Positions 27,754-53,927 of a stretch of DNA of 64,000 bases are shown one piece after another; position 1 is the first letter of the stretch; each line of letters opens with the position of its first letter. A program made the translations under genes and the position numbers. Origin of the DNA: Pterobdella sp. o SKG-2022. Lineage: Eukaryota > Annelida > Clitellata > Hirudinida > Piscicolidae. The notes under the pieces were generated by a model. It had not been told where the DNA came from. It saw nothing but the letters and a program-made list of their open reading frames with translations, and searched no databases. The stretch spans positions 20,974,589-21,038,588 of the forward strand of contig OZ038320.1 in NCBI GenBank assembly GCA_964035795.1, given 5' to 3'.

Positions 27754-30700
27754 ATTTATTTAATAAAAGTTTCTTAAACTAGGGTATATGTTTTAAAAAT
27801 TGGTTTTTTACTGTATAAGCCTAATCAAAGAAGGTACATCGTTTTCACTTAGTATACGCTGTTTATTTTCAACGTTAATAAGAGCATGTCAAAGCCTTTG
27901 ATTGGCTGGTTTTTCAAAGACGGGATAAGTATTCATAATAATTGATATATGAAAAAATATAATGATAATGTAAGCCAAAATTGTCATAAGCTTTGAACTT
28001 TAGTAAAAATTTTGAAAACTTCATAATTTCTTTCTTCAAGTGGATATATAGAACGAGAATATTTTAGTTATTTATAGCAAAAAAATTTCAAAATTGAAAA
28101 AAATAACATTCTTATATTTTAAGAGTAGTATAAATTTGAAAATTTACTAAAATATTATGCAATAAGATGAAAGGTGCTGAAAAGCGAATTAAAGACTAGA
28201 TGTGTTAGAAACCCTAAAAAAATGAGAAAACAAAAAGAAAAAATCAGTGAACTCAAACCGGACAAGCAAAAAAACTTTTGTGTAAGCGAAGTATTTTAAA
28301 ACCCACAAATAAGCCCAGACGCATATACGAGAATGAATACTTGAGCACCTAGCTAATGGTTCAAAAACAGGCCTATTTGGAACTAGATAAAGTAGAGTGA
28401 AAGTTGTTAAAAAACTAAAATAGAAATAAAAAAGGTTTAGAATGAGAAAAAAAAAGCGAGAGATTGATAGATGTCAAACGCAAGAAAATGAATATGAGTT
28501 CTAGTGACTAAAGAAGCAGACTTTTATAACCACATACGTTGGCAAATGCAAACAATAGTAAATGAAAACCAAAAAGAATATAAATTTTTCTTAAGTTCTA
28601 CAAGACTCTACGGTAGAACAAAAAATATCAAAATTGATATACTTTTGAGCCAAACATGAAACATGATAACAAGAAAAATTTTTTTACGAATTTTGATAAA
28701 ACAAGTCATCAATTTTGACACATATTGCTACTTTTAAGTAAATTGCTAAAAATGTTACTACAAAAATAATTTGCATTTGGAAGTCGACATGTTAACCTAG
28801 TATCCTAAAAAAACAATTTTAAAGTCATTAAAAGTGAGTTATTAAATTCCAAAATTCATGAAAAATTATTTAGAAGTTAAGTCTGAAAATTTTAGAAGAA
28901 AAACCCGAATGAAAAATGGATTATGCAAATCCAGCCACGCTTCTATTTTGTTAATTTTGTTTATGCTTATATTTTTGTTTACATTTTCTTTTTCGCCATA
29001 TTTAGTATTCTTCATTTCGCTCTCAAAAATGATAAATTAATGAAAACATGTTTTTTTTGAAAAGCATAGGTTATAAATTTTGAAATTATAATTTTTCTGT
29101 TAAGCAGTTTAATTCCATAAAATTTATAATTCGCCATAGTATATAAAAACTCAAATTATTATTTGGAAGTTTAATTTTATAATATTGGCACAAACAAAAT
29201 CATAATTATTCACTTTTCGGCATGTAAAAAAACATTATTGAAACTTTCTAGATCTCGTGAAAAATGACTCCCTTTGAATTTGTATGTTTTATTTCTAATA
29301 TTAATTATTTGGTTGTGTAATAGTTTGTATACATATGATCTGAGCCAAAGTATAAAAGGCGCCTTGAAATAAGAATTATTATGAGATTTAATATTTCGAA
29401 CTAGATGTTCTTTTAACGGATCATATTGAAATGAAACCCACTGAAATAAAACCTCTTTATTATCAAAATACATGGAGACTTATTCAAAATCGACACTCAA
29501 TCCAAAATAAAAACTTTATTGCTGACTTTTTGAATTTGTTGAAAGTTCATGATTCCTCAAATCAAAAATATATTGAGAATTTTTATAAATTGATTTATAC
29601 GTCCGTGAATTAGTTCAATAAACTTCTGTTAAGTAGGACTGGAAAAGTAAAACTTAAATTAATTTTTTATCATTTTAAAGACTCACTTTCCACATGTAAT
29701 TATTTCCCAATTTATAAACAATAACCATAAGGTGTGAAATAAGGATGGTTTTTTTGAAAAATAACAAAAGTATTAGTCACAAAAATATAACGAACATATG
29801 AACTTTAAAAGTTTAACTACACAATTCAACCGAGGTTTTAGAAAGAAATGCAGAAGGGGATGGTGTGGAGAAAAGGGTGGAAAACTGCATTAGAGGCATC
29901 TGTTAGCATAGAAACACCAGAAAAAAAAATGAACAATTAACTTTCTGTTTGATAATGGGGTTTTACATTATTTATTTATTCTAAAATGAGTTTTTAATTG
30001 AAAATAAATTAATAAGAACTTTAATGAAAGAAGTGAAGAGAGTTTGATTTATTCCATTGCTTTTTTATTTTTATGAAACTTTATCTTTTTAACAACGCAC
30101 GTTTATTCTAAGTTATGTTTCATTCTAAAATAAATTACCCATAGGTTCCTTATAGATTGAGCTTACTAATAAAATCCCTCGATACTTACACAAAAGTGGT
30201 TTAAAACCACAACAATGCAACTTTTTAAGTAAAAAATTAATTTTTAAAAATTTTTAAATAAAAAGTTGCTAAGAAATTCAAAGCTAACGATAAGTACGTT
30301 TCGAACGATAATATCACAGTCATTCACCAAACCCTGGATTCTACACGCGCATAAGAATCTATTCACCCACACTGGCATTCGCTATCTGGAATTTCATATA
30401 AAACCATAGGTTGTGATACTGATATAGAAAATATATGTGTTTTTAATAGTACTGATATGGTTGATGTTTTAAATAATATCAAATGATTTATTATGATGGA
30501 AAATAGTTGAAAATGAATTATATATATTATTATTTGCTTGCAAACCTTCTTAAAAAAGATTTTTTCTATAAATTCAAGTTAAAGCTAGATAATGGAAATT
30601 TAAAATTTGAAGCATAGTATAATAATTCCAAATAAAACTAACATTCGAAAACCAAATGTGAATTCGAAAGGACTTTTCCAATGCTTCAAAACCATTAATT

Positions 30701-32622
30701 AAATATGTGAAATGAGTCCTATACAGCACTATTGTAACAAAGGTATATAAATAAACATCTATGTATATACGGAGGGTCGAGTGCATGTAAAAGCGCCATA
30801 AAGACTTGCCGTCTATGCTTAATTAATGTTGCTTTAAATAAGCATTTTCTTCTTGATTTCCAGATTTACTGCTTTTTGTGCTCCTCTGAGGCGCTTGCTT
30901 TATACTCCTCTTGAAACTGTTTCTCTTCATAAAAAAAGGTACATCTATACATTACTTACCTGTTCAAAATTTTATTATTTAGTTACTAATTATTCTTTGT
31001 TAGCATCTTTTGGCTATCCTCATCATCATACATTTCATATGCAAACAGTTACGAGAAGCATGAAAAGAGTATGACTTTGTTTTTTAGGTTTTAGGTTCTT
31101 TTTATTGGTTCTGTGTCAGTTTTTTATTTTGTAGTTTATTTTTTTCACAAAACATCTACATGCGTGTGTAAAAAACTTTTTAAATCGCATTTCTTAAACC
31201 TTATAATAGCAGATGTGATCGGTAATGTAAAAATACAAGGTAGAAATTATAATTACGGTCTGTCACAAGACATTTTGATTGGTCTTTTCATAACTAATGA
31301 GATAAAATTATTCAAAAAAAACTTTCTCACAAACGTTACTGCTAATGGTCGTTAGCAAAAAACTTCAGAAGAAAGTATCAAGTTATAAAATAAGAGATCA
31401 GCTTCAATGTACTAAGGCGACAAAATATCATAATGCTTGGGATATTTGAACAGTATTTGTAGGTTCAAATTATTCTTTTGGTTTGTTAGTTATGATTAAT
31501 TTTTATTGATAAATTGATGTTTTAATTCATAGATTTTAAGACATTCTTTATATTTTATTTATAGATTTTGAAGGCATGATTATCTTAATGGATTTAACAA
31601 TATAACGAGCATGACATCTTTATAATGACAAAATCATAATCTTTTTTATAATTCTAACCACGTTATTAAACTGATGAAGGTGGTTTTAAAAGATTTATAA
31701 CTTCACTTTATTCAGAAACATTATATTGAAATTTTTTAAATAGCTTTATTCAAAAATTTAGACTCGGTAATAATTAATTAACCGATCGTTCAATGAATCA
31801 ATATTAAGATATATTTCTATATAGGAATAAAACCATAGATTGATCACCTTCAAAATTCTCAAAGCATCTATGTTACATTATATACATTGAAAAATCTAAT
31901 TAAATTTATTATCACAAGTTTTCATGCCGTTTATATCAGACTTTTAATTTATTTATTACATTAGAAAAGAAGCTTTTTTGTTCTATAAGTTCAGCCTTAT
32001 CCTAAAACTTTATTGTAACTATATTCATAATCTAAATTTAATTATATTTTTTTAAAATTTTATAAATAGAATATATCTAGTATAAATATAGTTTTTAATG
32101 ATTTCAATGGAATTTAATAGATTGAAATACCTCAGTATAGAATTTAATGAATTTGATTTTTTAATAAAAGCTGACAAGCAAGACCTAAATTTTTGAATTT
32201 CCTTTGTCTTACAAGCTTCAAATTATAAGGTGTTATAGAAATAAGGCATAATTAATATCGTCTTAATCAATATGGGCGTCTAGGCCACTGAATACCTGTA
32301 AACTTATATTTGAGATATTTTAATAAGCACTTCATTAAATAAACTTTGAAAATTATTTCATGAATTAAAAAAAAATACATAATTACTACTGAATTAGTAT
32401 ATATGTCTTTTTCCTAGAGTTATTACTACTTTTAAATATTTTTTATATTTATGAGCTACAATAACATTTATATTTAGCCTCAATAGTTTTTTGTTTGCTT
32501 TTCAAGCAATTGTCTTCTCTTATATTCAACTTTCACCCTCACAAACAGCTGACAATATTTTTAAATTGAAATGATTAAAGCATCTTATAAATTTATACAT
32601 AAATTACCCCAAAGTGTGAACT
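27754..32622. other. Intergenic between divergent TRAPPC11 and TGF-beta genes
   Basis: About 4.9 kb without a gene I can support. It holds the TRAPPC11 promoter side (27754 upward) and the 5' flank of the TGF-beta gene. An ATG frame at 29431-29613 (60 codons, ADFLNLLKVHDSSNQKYIEN) looks mildly protein-like but has no recognised relative. Another stretch at 30865-31074 follows TTCCAG but is likewise unrecognised. Regulatory elements cannot be read from one sequence. Confidence 0.4.
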
Positions 32623-35600
32623 ATGGTAAAGAACTTGAGCACAATGAATGGCATGGAAAAAAAAAATTTAAAAGACTTTTGCAATGAAACACATTGTAGC
32701 GAACCTTTTGGAGCAATTATTAGAAACAAAAGTGATTATGGAAAAACTATAATTACTATTTTTGTAGCTGTTTTTTTGTTCGTTTTTGCTATTGTTGCAA
32801 CTCAAATTTATATCCAAGATTATCATTACCAAAACAATTTAGAAAAAAACGAAAGTCTTTATTCCCAACATCTATATGACAAAAGCATTAACAGAAATGC
32901 AGAACTTTTAAAAAGACTTAAACATTTTCCAATCGATAAAGATGAAGTTTTAATGCATGCTCATGAAGATTCTGATAGCTATGAAAGATACCCCAAGCAG
33001 AATCAAGTTTATACAAATGATAACGCGCCAGTTTTAGAAAATGAAAACATTGATGACATAAATGAAGAGAATCTCAAAGTTTACGGCCCAGAGTTGAGCA
33101 AGCGCAGCAAGCGAGACATAGGAGAGCAAGATGAAACAGAAGATAATGATGATGATGAAGAGGAAAGTTCGGGAACTAGGATGAGTGAAGCGGGATGTTG
33201 TAAAATAAAAGAATTCAGAAAACAATCAAGAATTGAAGGAATCAAAACAGACATCCTCGATCAGCTGAGACTTTCCGAACCGCCAAACATCACGATGCCT
33301 GATGACATGATCACTGAAGCAGTTTTACAGACCTTCACCCCCACTACTCAAAGCCCTCTGAATGATTACCCCAACTACCTCAAGGCTGATGATGATTTAG
33401 CCTCTACTAAACGGGCTTTTTATTTCTGTGAAGGTTATTAAAATTTATTTATAGTTATTGTTCAGTACCAGTAGTTTCTTTGCTAAATGGAAATTTTTTG
33501 GAAGTTGTTTTGTTCATTATAAGATGTGATTATAAAATATAAGCTTAATAATGAAAAGTGTTCTAAAATATTGAATAATGAAATTAGTAGCTGAAAAATA
33601 CATATCATTAAACACCCTCAAAAGAATATTATTCAATTAACTATTATTGATATTTATGAAGTATGAAACAATAAAAAGTGGTAAAAAAAAATAAATTTCA
33701 GTCATTTCACTTTTTATAAGTTTTTTAACCTTCTTAATCTAGAGAATATTTTTTATGAAAGTCTGTTCAAAACATCAAAAAAATGTTTTTCCTCCTTCGA
33801 TGCATGTTTTATTGAAACCAATGGATTGCAGAAAACTTATTTTTGAAAACAAAACATTTTTAAAAACGTTGAACACTGGAAAAAAGAATGAATCATTTAA
33901 TCTTGTTGAAATAATGAAAGTCATTTAATAATGCCTTAAGACAAATAATTTTCATACAAATAACATTTATTTTGATATTCAATGCCTTTTGGAAAATCAT
34001 TCAAACCATGTAATATGGTAGAAGTTTTTATTGAATCTTCACAGTGTTAATGACCTTAGTAACAATAAAACAGCCATTCGAATCGTTTTGTTAACAATAT
34101 CTTTTGTTTGGCTTATTTACAAAGATAAAAAAAGAATTTTTTAAAATTTTATTGATGATAAATATATGAGCTGTTTGAAAATACTCCTAAAGATTTGCCT
34201 CAAAATAACCGTAGAAGCAGAACTGATCAGTTCCACTGCTACTTCAAAATAGCTGATATTCTTCGAAGTCACGTGGTTAAAAATGCCACCATCGGAATCT
34301 ACGTTAAAAGATTAACATCCCTTTATGAAGAAAAAACAATCACTTCAGAAGAACTTGTTAAAGTGGAAACAATAACTCAAGAAAACTCTTTCAGTTTATT
34401 GGATAGAATGCCGATAACAATAAAGGAAAATGAACGCGGTGCATGGTTGGAGTTTGACTTGACTGAACGAGTGAGAGAATGGGAAATGATTTCTGGTTCA
34501 AATAAAGGCTTGAGAGTTTTTATTGAAATTCCACGTCATTTGAATCAAACCACTTCTAACTTCGCCTTAATTTCTCCTACAACAACCACTGATCTACAAT
34601 ATGTGAGTTATTTCAGAGATTTTTATTTATAAAAGTAAAAAAAATTATATGGTTCAAACATCAAGATTTTATATACAGTTGTTTCCATAAAATGAATATA
34701 AAGGCAAACTAATTAAACGTAAAAATTGATGTTTATTTCATGTGATAAAGTGGCTAAATTTAGTCTTCTATGGTTGAACTTAGCTTTTAGCTCCTACCAA
34801 TATATTTTTCCACTTTTCGTTGATGTTTCATTCAGATAAATCAAAGTTGAATGGTATTTCGAATAAAAATTCATATTGTGCATACAAAAAACGTACATTT
34901 TGGCAGAAATTGGCTTTCAACGCGTATACACTTCTACTATTTCAAATCACCGTATTTGTTTGTATGTGTTTGAAACGATGGGAGCTTTTGATAAATTTGC
35001 ATACATAAATGTCTTTCAAGAGTTTGTATGTATATGCATGCATGCAAAAATTGAGTATTGATCTTTTTATTTTGTATGCTTTTCGCCGCATCATCACAAA
35101 GTCTACTTTTTATAATACATGCTTATGTTTTTTAAGCTCTGATTTATATTGTCGGTTCTTTTATAAATACTTAAACATTAATAAATAGCGTTTTCGAAAC
35201 TACTCGAAAAAGAATAATTTTCTTTTTGAACTATCAATTATTTTTAGTGAAGAATAAAAAAAAAGATGCAGAATATAAAACTCAAGATGCTTTGAACAAT
35301 AAAAAATTTCATGTATGAAAATGCAGCTGTTAAATACAATACGTTTTCGATTCCTTTAACTAGACCAATAAAATCAAACCACCAAATATGCAGAGGCCTT
35401 ATTTAGACATAGCCCTTGTGGAAAAAAAGAACGAAGTGAGAAGAAACCGGAGAGATACACAAACTGAAGATAACTTATGTCAAGAAAACAATGCTCAAAC
35501 GCAATGTTGCAGATACCCTTTGATGGTCAACTTCACTTCTTTTGGTTGGAAATTCATCACCTTCCCTAAGACGTTTGTTTGCTTTTTGTGTTGCTAATGA

Positions 35601-36397
35601 TGATTTGAGTTTTTTTGAGCTGTATAATCAATGAAGTTTATTGAGCTTTTTATGAACATTTTCAACTAAAAATAATCGTTATTCAATTTGTTTATTTTTT
35701 ATTTGCTAAGTAAAAAATTTGCATACAAAAAAGTCAGACTGAAAATTTTTCAGCAAAATCTTTAGACAAATATCACTTTTCTCAGAAATGTTTATATTGA
35801 CAAAATTTGAATAGGGAATTTTTGCTGCATACTATATCATTCCGTTGCGACGTTTCTCATTTTTTATCGTTTTAACGATCTGTCTTCTCAATATAAATTA
35901 TCTGACTCAATATATAAAAGAAAATTCATACTGCTAAAAGTTGAAATCCATTAATAAAGTATTATATAAATACAGATCTAAATATTATTTGTATGTTGAT
36001 ATCATTTATTTAATAACATAAAATTCAAGTTATACCCTTTAAAAATAAATTTATGGTAAATAATAGAATGTATACGTATATTTAAAATGAATTTTTTATT
36101 TTTCAAACCTTAATAAAAGATATTTTTTTTTGTTAACATATAAACTTCCAACTCACCCACAGTTACCAGGCCTACTACTGCGCAGGGCATTGCAATTCAG
36201 GAGAAGCTTCTAATAAAATGCACAATTATTTGAATAGCCAAACAACCAGGCATATTGCAAACGCCACAAAATCAAATGGTTTGTGTTGCGCTCCGAGATC
36301 ATTCGCACCCCTGCAGATAATTTACATTGACGAAGCCAAAAATATTATGAGTGAAGTTATCAATTCCATGATAGTTCAGCAGTGTGGATGTTATTAA
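32623..36397 (+). CDS. mstn: Myostatin/GDF11 (myoglianin)-type TGF-beta ligand precursor with N-terminal membrane anchor
   Basis: Secreted-ligand precursor for activin-type receptor signalling. Exons 32623-33433, 34193-34602, 35394-35572 and 36163-36397 keep phase and give about 544 aa. Residues 42-64 form a strong hydrophobic segment (TIITIFVAVFLFVFAIVATQ) preceded by a 41-residue hydrophilic head, so it looks like a type II signal-anchor rather than a cleavable signal peptide. A furin-like RSKR is at 161-164, in front of an acidic stretch. Then comes the GDF8/11 latency region (RKQSRIEGIKTDILDQLRLS, EPPNI). RRNRR at 423-427 precedes the mature domain (about 117 aa). The mature part has nine cysteines in the activin/GDF8 pattern: a single Cys, then CCRYPL, YYCAGHC, LCCAPRSFAPLQIIY, and the end QQCGCY. 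The exon 3-4 junction gives PKTYQAYYC, matching PKRYKANYC-type sequences in length. Start choice: the first ATG of the open frame; ATGs at residues 8 and 11 are alternatives that do not change the anchor. Orthology is to the GDF8/11 class as a whole. Confidence 0.92.
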
Positions 36398-36779
36398 GGG
36401 ATGCCTCTTATTTAAAGATTTTTATGTGCACTCATCATTTCAATACATCTTCACCGCAGCAAATTTTAGTAAATTTTTTGTTTGCTAAACAACATCGAAT
36501 CATTCAACGCCACATCTTTACACCGATATTTTTTCATAATTTAAATATATTTTTATATAACATTTAGGAATATTGATTTTCTTGTTAACCAAAATTGAAA
36601 TATATTTTAATTGTTTGTTTTTAAATATCATTTTACATAAGCTTTATTGCCAAATATTCACTTTGAAGCTATTTAAAAGTTAAATATTAAATAAAGTTGG
36701 CTCTTAAAGAGCGCTTTCGTATGCATTAAATGTTTTTACAATCAACTTTTGAAGAGTTTAGGGAACTTTTGAATAACAT

Positions 36780-36960
36780 ACAGTATGAAATTTCAGATTA
36801 TGAGAATTTAGAAGAACACGTAGAGAAAAATTTATATTGAGCTAAAATTTTCAACAAGTAAAACCTTGTCATAATTCATCAGCTAATGAAAATTTTCTTT
36901 ACGTGTCCTTCTAAATGTTCATAACTTAAAGTTTTTATTGTATGAAATTCAAGTTTACTA
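36780..36960. repeat. Palindromic mini-element, family B, full copy
   Basis: The left arm (about 36780-36855) is the imperfect reverse complement of the right arm (about 36885-36955). The right arm reads TGAAAATTTTCTTTACGTGT, followed by TCATAACTTAAAG and GTATGAAATTCAAG. The centre carries TTTTCAACAAGTAAAACC. Half copies or fragments occur at 44962-45065 and 58900-58940, the latter sharing about 40 identical bases with 36840-36879. Confidence 0.75.
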
Positions 36961-38777
36961 AAAACATACGATGTCTCTAAAAAAACTTTTGAAGAAGAAA
37001 ACTTTGGTTGATTCAGCGAATTTCTTTTTACAGTGGGTTTCAATTATATTAACATTCTTTTTATTTTTTAAATTTCAAAACTGAAAATATTAAGATCTAA
37101 TTTTTTCATTGTAAATTATCATGAAAATTTTTCATATTAACAGGAGTGTAAACTTCTCAATTTGTTACTTATTAAAATTTGTATCACTATTATTCGAATC
37201 AATTGAGGTTTATTCATACCTAGTGCAATTTGTTCCTACCTCCATTAAAAAATTATTCTCAAACTTATATTTTTATATTTTTTTCATAATCTTTTCAAAA
37301 TATGAGAAATCAGTTTAAAGAAATTGCAAACTCGATGGTGGATATCTAGTTCAACTGTAACATAATGACTTTCCCCCACGTTCTAAAATTAGTCTGAGCT
37401 AGAGTCTGTAAATTACAATTTTAAAGCTGTTTTAAATCTTTCTATTTCTGTTCTAATTTTGATGAAGCACATTTATACCTCATTTTAATTTTTAATACTT
37501 TTATGAAAAATTCACCGTAAGGTTTTTGACGTTGTTAAAAAGCGATGAAAATATTTTGATATTTCATTATATTATTTTGTATTTAACTAGAATATTTTTT
37601 TGAAAGTTTCTATGATGATATATAAATGTTGACACAAACCCTACTTCGAAGCATCATTTTCATTTTTAAATATACAATAAAATGGCCAACAGGGCTGATT
37701 CAATGCAACTGGTAGTTATGTCGATATCTATAAAAACTAATTATCTTTTTTGGTTTAATACTAAATCTAGGCATATGTTCGTTATTCAACTCATGTTTGC
37801 TTTCAATTTATGAAAGTTTATTTTAAGTATCATTTAAACTGTTATTTGAAATTCATTGATATTTAATATTCGGAAAAAATCAGCGTCTTATGGATTTCTA
37901 TTTAATTTATGTTTTTAAAAGAATTAGAATTGTGAAGTTTTTTAAAAATTTAGTTTTTGTAAAAACTTGCAGGTATTGTTGTTACTTAAAATCTGATATA
38001 ACATTTAACGGATTATTAACGTATTTTCATCAATTAAATTACTTTTTTAAAACATCTATTAGTTTAAAGTACGTTTGTACAGATAAAAATTAACTAACCA
38101 TTTCGTGGTTTCTAAGAAATTTGATTTTTTTACAAAACAAAATAAAAATTCAATTATTAAAATTATTTTTTTTCAAAGTGAAGTTGTTCATTCATGCCTC
38201 GCAAAACAGATAATTCGAACAATTAAGTAAGATCTGGACTTTATCTATATTTCATTTTTTGTATATAAATATTTAACTTATTTGGAGCTGTTATTTTCTT
38301 TAAGCATTAAGCATACCAAATCCTTGATTTTATTTACCAATTTTTTAAACTATCAATTTCCAGCATAAATAATCAACTAACAAGTGCCTCTTAGCCATGA
38401 TTATGCCGTCATTTACCATTACTCACCAAAAATTCTTCAAAAAATCATCTCCAAATATTACAAAAAAATGTTCATTTGATGCGAATTTTTTGAATATAAG
38501 TTAGTTTTGTTCTGAGGAAATAATCATTATCAAAACTTTTTTAATAGTAAGATTCTGGCTTCAAATTATGTTTTTAATGGAATCTTTAAAAATATAATAA
38601 AACTATTATTCGCTTTCCAAATTTAAAATAATCGGACATTTTTGGTAAAAAATAGATTAAAAATTCGATCAAAAAACGCAATCTCAAGGACCTTAGATTT
38701 ACCCCGTTTGCTCTTTATAACTGAATATGAAGTATTAAAGGAAAATTATCTGTGTTTGAAGTCTGTGAGAAATATGA

Positions 38778-38894
38778 TATAACTAAAAACAACGGTTCAT
38801 AGGTTTATTAAGACAAGAAGTTTTTCGATTTGCTGATGAGCTATCGTCAGGTTAATAACCTCTATGATAAACCTATAAATCAGTGCTTAGTTAT
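38778..38894. repeat. Inverted repeat (possible third palindromic element)
   Basis: ATAACTAAAAAC... followed by TTCATAGGTTTAT (38778-38809) is mirrored by ATAAACCTATAAAT... ending TTAGTTAT (38867-38894). The arms are about 30 nt and the loop about 57 nt. No second copy was seen in the window. Confidence 0.6.
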
Positions 38895-39759
38895 AGCAAT
38901 AGTATTTGCATCTAACAAAAGATTTGCGTCAACGAACTTTGTAACTATATTTCAAACTTTTCTCCACTTTTGCTATGGGCGGAACTATCGATAACTGAGA
39001 ATCAAAAAAAATTAGCTAAAGACATTAACAGAATCAAGATTTAATATGAGTTTCATAATTATGAAAAATGTAATGCGGTATTATAAAGCGCTTTTCCTTA
39101 TAGATCAAAGAGCTTGCTACAAATTTAATGTAGAGAAAACACTGTGGAACAGGTGCTAAAGAGTGAATATGTTTAATGGTCATCTCTTGGGTGACACATT
39201 CCATTCTTGAGGGAGGCCTTGTTTTACATCTCATGCTGACAATATTTGTTTTAGAGATGAAAGAAGATTTTCAGTTGTTTTAATATTTTACTCATTTTTT
39301 ATTAATCCCTAAATATAGAAAAACAGATTAAGCGTCAGTTTTAAACAAGTAAAAGTTTCTAAACATTCAGTGTTTTCTGAAAACAACCACTTCAATTAAA
39401 ATCATATGTTTATGACATTGTTGCATATGAATACGAATACATTTGTGGGAGTCTTTGTGATCGATAAACTTGACTTAATCATGCTCATAGTCAACTTCAT
39501 CAAATGATAAATCTCAAACGATCTTGGCGATTTCCACGTTTTGTTAGTATAAACAAAAATATCCAAAACATGAAAGTAGAATAAAGTTTTTCTAAACAAA
39601 CACTCTTAAATAACATCAATACTCATATTCTCGTATAAAGAAGTCTTTTTTCTTTTCATCCTAAATAAGATCTTAAAATTTTTTGCCCTTTTATAAATTA
39701 AAATTTTTTTTCATTATTTTTCTAGAATATTCTATCCATTTCGAATAAAAACTGAAGGT

Positions 39760-39960
39760 AAATAAATTCCAGGATGTTACAAGGCACTACGACAGCGCGT
39801 TCGGGCCAGCTAGATGATAGTATCCTTTCAGTTTTCGAATTTGGGCATTCTTTTTTTGTTTTTTCAGTAACCATATAAACTATCATCTTTTGAGATCACC
39901 ACAAAGACTGTTCAAACAGTTTTCTTTCATGTAGCTAGGTTTTAGAGCAAGTTTTTTTTC
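39760..39960 (+). repeat. SINE-like repeat, degenerate copy
   Basis: Shares TATCCTTTCAG and later a block of the form CCACAAAGACTGTTCAAACAG, TAGCTAGGTTTTAGAGCAAG with the better copy at 47640-48012 (there CCACACAGACTGTTTCATCA, then GGCTAGTTTCTTAGGACAAG). Orientation is the same. The conservation is block-like, as expected for an old SINE family. Confidence 0.55.
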
Positions 39961-40363
39961 AGCAAAAAAAGCATTCTAGAAACTTTGATTATGAAAATGA
40001 TGTATGTTATACAAGGAAAAGAATCTAGAAAAAGAAAGAAAAAAAAAAGCTATAAAAAGGCACAATCAGGTTTTTAAAATATTATAGAAAAAAAAAAGTG
40101 ATTTTATATTTTTTCCTTTAAAAAAAATAATTTTTATCCAAATAGTAGTATATTTTATATTATTAAAAGTAATTCAATTGACTTTTATCACAATAGAAGC
40201 TCACTTTTAACTTGAATAACTTGTTGAAGCTGGGACAGTATATACTTCCTGAATCAAATTTAAAATAATATTTTTGTACTTCTTTTGCATATTCCACAAT
40301 TAAAACAAATTTACGAAAAATTTTATCATTTATTATGTATGTTGATTTTTATTAATAAAAAAA

Positions 40364-53927
<13,564 letters not shown>

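Larger units (their letters stand above)
36398..40363. other. Intergenic with inverted repeats and SINE-like sequence
   Basis: Holds the 3' end of the TGF-beta gene, two palindromic elements (36780-36960 and 38778-38894) and a SINE-like piece (39760-39960), listed separately. The open frames (for example 37121-37318 and 37890-38093) are Phe/Ile/Leu-rich products of AT-rich DNA without recognisable domains. Confidence 0.5.
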
